Positions 6,373 to 8,040 of a stretch of 8,040 nucleotides of DNA are shown here, piece by piece. Position numbers and translations under genes: made by a program. The DNA lies in the NCBI GenBank assembly GCA_013215515.1, contig JABSPC010000641.1, forward strand, positions 1 through 8,040. The letters run 5' to 3'. The DNA comes from Crocinitomicaceae bacterium (GTDB taxonomy: Bacteria > Bacteroidota > Bacteroidia > Flavobacteriales_D > Crocinitomicaceae). The first letter of the stretch is position 1. Every line of letters starts with the position of its first letter. The notes beneath the pieces are model-generated. The model saw only the letters and a list, made by a program, of their open reading frames with translations, was not told the origin of the DNA and searched no databases.

Positions 6373-8040
6373 ATGGCGGCAGTAGCGCACGATGTAGACG
6401 GACATCACGATGATCACGGACACCACGAGGAAAGTTTCGTATCAAAGTACATCTTTAGTCAAGACCATAAAATGATTGCGAAGCAGTTCTTAATGACTGC
6501 GGTATTCATGGGGGTTGTGGCGATGTTATTATCTATATTATTTAGAGTTCAATTGGCTTGGCCTGGGGAAGGTTCTGATTTCGTGTCGTTCTTCCTTGGT
6601 GAAACTTGGGCTCCGGGTGGTGTAATGACAGAAGATATCTATCTTGGATTGGTAACGATTCACGGTACTATCATGGTATTCTTCCTGTTAACAGGTGGAT
6701 TGTCGGGTACATTCTCTAACCTCTTAATTCCATTACAGATTGGTGCACGTGATATGGCATCTGGGTTCTTGAACATGCTTTCGTATTGGTTCTTCTTCAT
6801 CTCTTCATTGTTGATGTTCGGATCATTATTTGTTGAAACAGGTCCAGCAATGGCCGGTTGGACGATTTATCCTCCTTTATCAGCATTGCCTCAAGCAATT
6901 AGTGGATCTGGTATGGGTATGACTTTATGGTTATTCTCAATGGCGATTTTCATTGCTTCATCTTTGATTGGATCTTTGAACTACATTGTTACTATATTGA
7001 ACCTGCGTACTAAGGGAATGACAATGACAAGATTGCCACTTACAGTTTGGGCGTTCTTTGTTACTGCAATTCTTGGTGTACTTTCTTTCCCTGTATTATT
7101 ATCAGCCGCGGTTTTACTTATAATGGATAGATTGGCTGGAACAAGTTTCTACTTATCTGATATAATTATAAATGGAGAGATGTTGACGCAACATGGTGGT
7201 TCACCATTATTGTTCCAGCACTTATTCTGGTTCTTAGGTCACCCTGAGGTATATATTGTACTTCTACCTGCTCTTGGATTATCATCTGAAATTATAGCCA
7301 CGAATTCACGTAAACCTATCTTTGGTTACCGTGCAATGATTGGATCTATTCTAGCAATTGGTTTCCTTTCCTTTATTGTATGGGCACACCATATGTTTAT
7401 AACTGGAATGAATCCATTCTTAGGTAGTGTATTCGTTTTCACAACCTTATTGATTGCCATTCCATCTGCGGTTAAGGTGTTTAACTACATCACGACTCTT
7501 TGGAAAGGATCAATTGTTTATACGCCAGCGATGTTGTTCGCAATTGGACTTGTATCAACGTTTATTACAGGTGGGGTAACAGGAATTATTCTTGCAGATG
7601 CTGCATTGGATATTGCGATTCACGATACGTATTTTGTCGTCGCCCACTTCCACGTAGTAATGGGACTGTCAGCTGTCTTTGGAATGTTCGCAGGTGTTTA
7701 CCATTGGTTCCCAAAAATGTTCGGAAAAATGATGAATACTCGATTAGGGTACGCTCACTTCTGGATTACAATTGTTGGAGCATACGGGGTATTCTTCCCA
7801 ATGCACTTCGTAGGAATTGCTGGAGCACCTAGACGTTATTATGACTATACAGTTTATGGCAGTTTCGATCAAGAATCGGCTAATTTGATGATGGACTTGA
7901 ACGTGATTATTACAATGTTTGCAATCCTAGCGGCTCTTGGACAACTGTTGTTCTTATTCAACTTCTTCTATAGTATTTTAAGAGGACCAAAAGCGGTTCA
8001 AAACCCATGGGACTCTACAACTTTGGAATGGACAGCTCCT
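6373..8040 (+). CDS. coxA: CoxA, aa3-type cytochrome c oxidase subunit I (3' end beyond the window)
   Basis: 556 codons are open to the window edge; the last ones (NPWDSTTLEWTAP) are the conserved segment after helix 12, so only a short tail is missing. This catalytic subunit reduces O2 to water and pumps protons. Haem a ligands are His97 (TIHGTIM) and His427, and the haem a3 ligand is His425 (VVAHFHVVMG, 422-431). CuB ligands are His290, His339 and His340. The WFLGHPEVY motif gives Glu292 and Tyr294, the cross-linked tyrosine, placing the enzyme in family A1. The D-channel Asp127 (IGARDMA) and K-channel Lys368 (IPSAVKVF) are present. The N-terminus is His/Asp-rich, with six His in the first 18 residues, before the conserved SQDHK. 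The ATG at 6373 is chosen because it is the first after the coxB stop (33 bases) and precedes the DHK motif. It should pair with CoxB and receive electrons from ACIII. Confidence 0.97.
   Translation, partial: MAAVAHDVDGHHDDHGHHEESFVSKYIFSQDHKMIAKQFLMTAVFMGVVAMLLSILFRVQLAWPGEGSDFVSFFLGETWAPGGVMTEDIYLGLVTIHGTIMVFFLLTGGLSGTFSNLLIPLQIGARDMASGFLNMLSYWFFFISSLLMFGSLFVETGPAMAGWTIYPPLSALPQAISGSGMGMTLWLFSMAIFIASSLIGSLNYIVTILNLRTKGMTMTRLPLTVWAFFVTAILGVLSFPVLLSAAVLLIMDRLAGTSFYLSDIIINGEMLTQHGGSPLLFQHLFWFLGHPEVYIVLLPALGLSSEIIATNSRKPIFGYRAMIGSILAIGFLSFIVWAHHMFITGMNPFLGSVFVFTTLLIAIPSAVKVFNYITTLWKGSIVYTPAMLFAIGLVSTFITGGVTGIILADAALDIAIHDTYFVVAHFHVVMGLSAVFGMFAGVYHWFPKMFGKMMNTRLGYAHFWITIVGAYGVFFPMHFVGIAGAPRRYYDYTVYGSFDQESANLMMDLNVIITMFAILAALGQLLFLFNFFYSILRGPKAVQNPWDSTTLEWTAP

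Noticed and set aside
7500..7832. Plus-strand open frame of 110 codons in another frame inside coxA
   Set aside because: It overlaps the haem a3 and haem a ligand region of coxA, which is intact in its own frame; the overlapping product resembles nothing.

Overview
The window is a fragment of an aerobic respiratory operon from a member of the Bacteroidota, probably Flavobacteriales. Three things suggest this: AT-rich DNA, gene starts with almost no Shine-Dalgarno sequences, and the gene order actB-actC-actD-actE-actF-coxB-coxA. That order encodes alternative complex III (ACIII, a quinol:cytochrome c oxidoreductase unrelated to bc1) followed directly by an aa3-type cytochrome c oxidase. The taxonomic call is inference from family resemblance; there is no rRNA or marker gene here.

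Layout, all on the + strand: 1-585 is the 3' end of actB (iron-sulfur part). 604-2352 is actC (quinol-site membrane subunit, with an unusual C-terminal helix-hairpin-helix domain). 2358-2894 is actD. 2912-3697 is actE (lipoprotein monohaem cytochrome c). 3748-4935 is actF (second NrfD-like membrane subunit). 4966-6339 is coxB (oxidase subunit II), interrupted in frame by one TAG codon at 5725-5727. 6373-8040 is coxA (oxidase subunit I), still open at the window end. Gaps are 5-50 bases with no recognisable terminator or promoter, so the genes look like one transcript that begins upstream. actA would be expected just upstream of the window.

How it works together, from knowledge of the families: ActC/ActF handle quinol in the membrane. 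Electrons pass through the ActB iron-sulfur clusters and the ActA/ActE haems to CuA of CoxB, then to haem a and the haem a3-CuB site of CoxA. ACIII and cytochrome aa3 form a physical supercomplex in Flavobacterium johnsoniae, which fits their shared operon.

Most of the window is orthodox respiratory machinery. The two points that stand out are the single in-frame amber codon splitting an otherwise well conserved coxB into a membrane half and a CuA half, and the predicted cytoplasmic helix-hairpin-helix module fused to ActC. I see no mobile element, CRISPR array, RNA gene or novel multi-gene system.
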